Source of the DNA: Hepatocystis sp. ex Piliocolobus tephrosceles
Taxonomy: Eukaryota; Apicomplexa; Aconoidasida; Haemosporida; Plasmodiidae
Reading direction: 5' to 3'
Assembly (NCBI GenBank): GCA_902459845.2
Contig: CABPSV020000352.1
Coordinates: 1 to 18,442 of the forward strand
Length of the DNA: 18,442 nt
Positions 18,052-18,442 of this stretch are shown here, one piece after another. The notes under the pieces were generated by a model. It searched no databases. It was not told where the DNA came from and saw only the letters and a list, made by a program, of their open reading frames with translations. Both the position numbers and the translations under genes were made by a program. Every line of letters starts with the position of its first letter. Position 1 is the first letter of the stretch.

Positions 18052-18442
18052 TTCTTATAAATTATTATATTATTTTTTATTTAAAAATATATAATTATAA
18101 CTTAAGTTTAAAATTTTTTTACTTTTTTTAATAAGCATTTCCACAACTGTGAATTTTATTATTTTTTTTTTTTTTAAATAAAACAAATGTATATTATATT
18201 GCTCAAATAATATATGTGTGCATACACAAAAGAAGTCTATCCATAGTAGACACATTTAACTAAACAAGAATATAAAAATAAATTTTAGCTTTTCTTTTAA
18301 GCTCGACATAATTTTTTTTTTTTTTTTTTTTTTTAATAAAGCAAGTGTATATTATTACGCAATTTTTTATTTAAAAATATATATTTAAAATAAGTTTAAA
18401 TTTTTTTTATTTTTTTTTAATAAGCTATTTCCACAACTTTGT
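17920..18442. repeat. ~300-bp direct repeat, two copies, truncated by window end
   Basis: Copy 1 (about 17920-18150) and copy 2 (about 18232-18442) share several words in the same order: GTCTATC, ACACATTTA, a TTTTAGCT.TTCTTTT..GCT segment, a long T tract, a TTTTTTATTTAAAAATATAT segment, and AATAAGC..TTTCCACAACT. Spacing is about 290-312 bp, differing through T-tract length. A third copy may continue beyond the window. Confidence 0.85.

Larger units (their letters stand above)
17608..18442. other. Repeat-rich region downstream of AQP, open at the window end
   Basis: There is no gene. After the likely AQP 3' untranslated region there is a 13-bp tandem array (17789-17885) followed by two copies of a ~300-bp unit. 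A T48 homopolymer lies at 17998-18045. The open frame on the minus strand at 18070-18255 lies wholly in this repeat and looks spurious. Confidence 0.6.

Overview
This window reads as nuclear DNA of a malaria parasite (Plasmodium), probably not P. falciparum. The reasons are the very high A+T content (about 80% by eye), A/T homopolymers of 40-48 bases, (TA)n tracts in introns and spacers, proteins full of Asn and Lys runs, and short GT...AG introns. The aquaglyceroporin carries the NLA/NPS pore motifs and the WET loop known from PfAQP, but its sequence is clearly diverged from the P. falciparum protein. I cannot name the species; P. malariae, P. ovale or an avian-type parasite would all fit.

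Layout. (1) 360-2723, plus strand, five exons: SepSecS, the last enzyme of selenocysteine synthesis. (2) 3149-6210, minus strand, three exons: an 863-residue Asn-rich membrane protein of unknown function. (3) 6910-10800, plus strand, with an open frame reaching back to about 6590: a large divergent transporter of the neurotransmitter:sodium symporter (NSS) type, swollen by low-complexity repeats. (4) 11176-12634, minus strand, two exons: the splicing factor PRP38A with an Arg/Asp-rich tail. (5) 13807-14808, plus strand: mitochondrial ribosomal protein uL2m. (6) 16834-17607, plus strand: aquaglyceroporin. The genes do not form one pathway. They alternate strands in ordinary Plasmodium fashion, with shared divergent promoters at 6211-6589 and 12635-13806 and convergent 3' ends at 2724-3148 and 10801-11175.

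The most unusual structure is at the divergent pair (2)/(3). About 500 bp of the N-terminal coding region of the membrane protein (minus strand, about 5380-5880) reappears in inverted orientation on the plus strand at about 6622-7170, in frame with the transporter. The copy begins exactly at an A homopolymer and ends where a 26-unit 9-bp repeat has expanded. The copied frame lies partly upstream of the first in-frame transporter ATG (6910). An ATG at 6590 would read into it if the A26 tract (6599-6624) were one base longer or two shorter. So the transporter start is probably further upstream than a simple ORF call gives, or it is being lost through the homopolymer.

The second notable area is the non-coding DNA around the aquaglyceroporin. 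Upstream there are three tandem copies of a ~120-bp unit, each carrying the palindrome TGCATGCA. Downstream there is a 13-bp tandem array and a ~300-bp direct repeat that is cut by the window end; a related fragment lies upstream of the gene.
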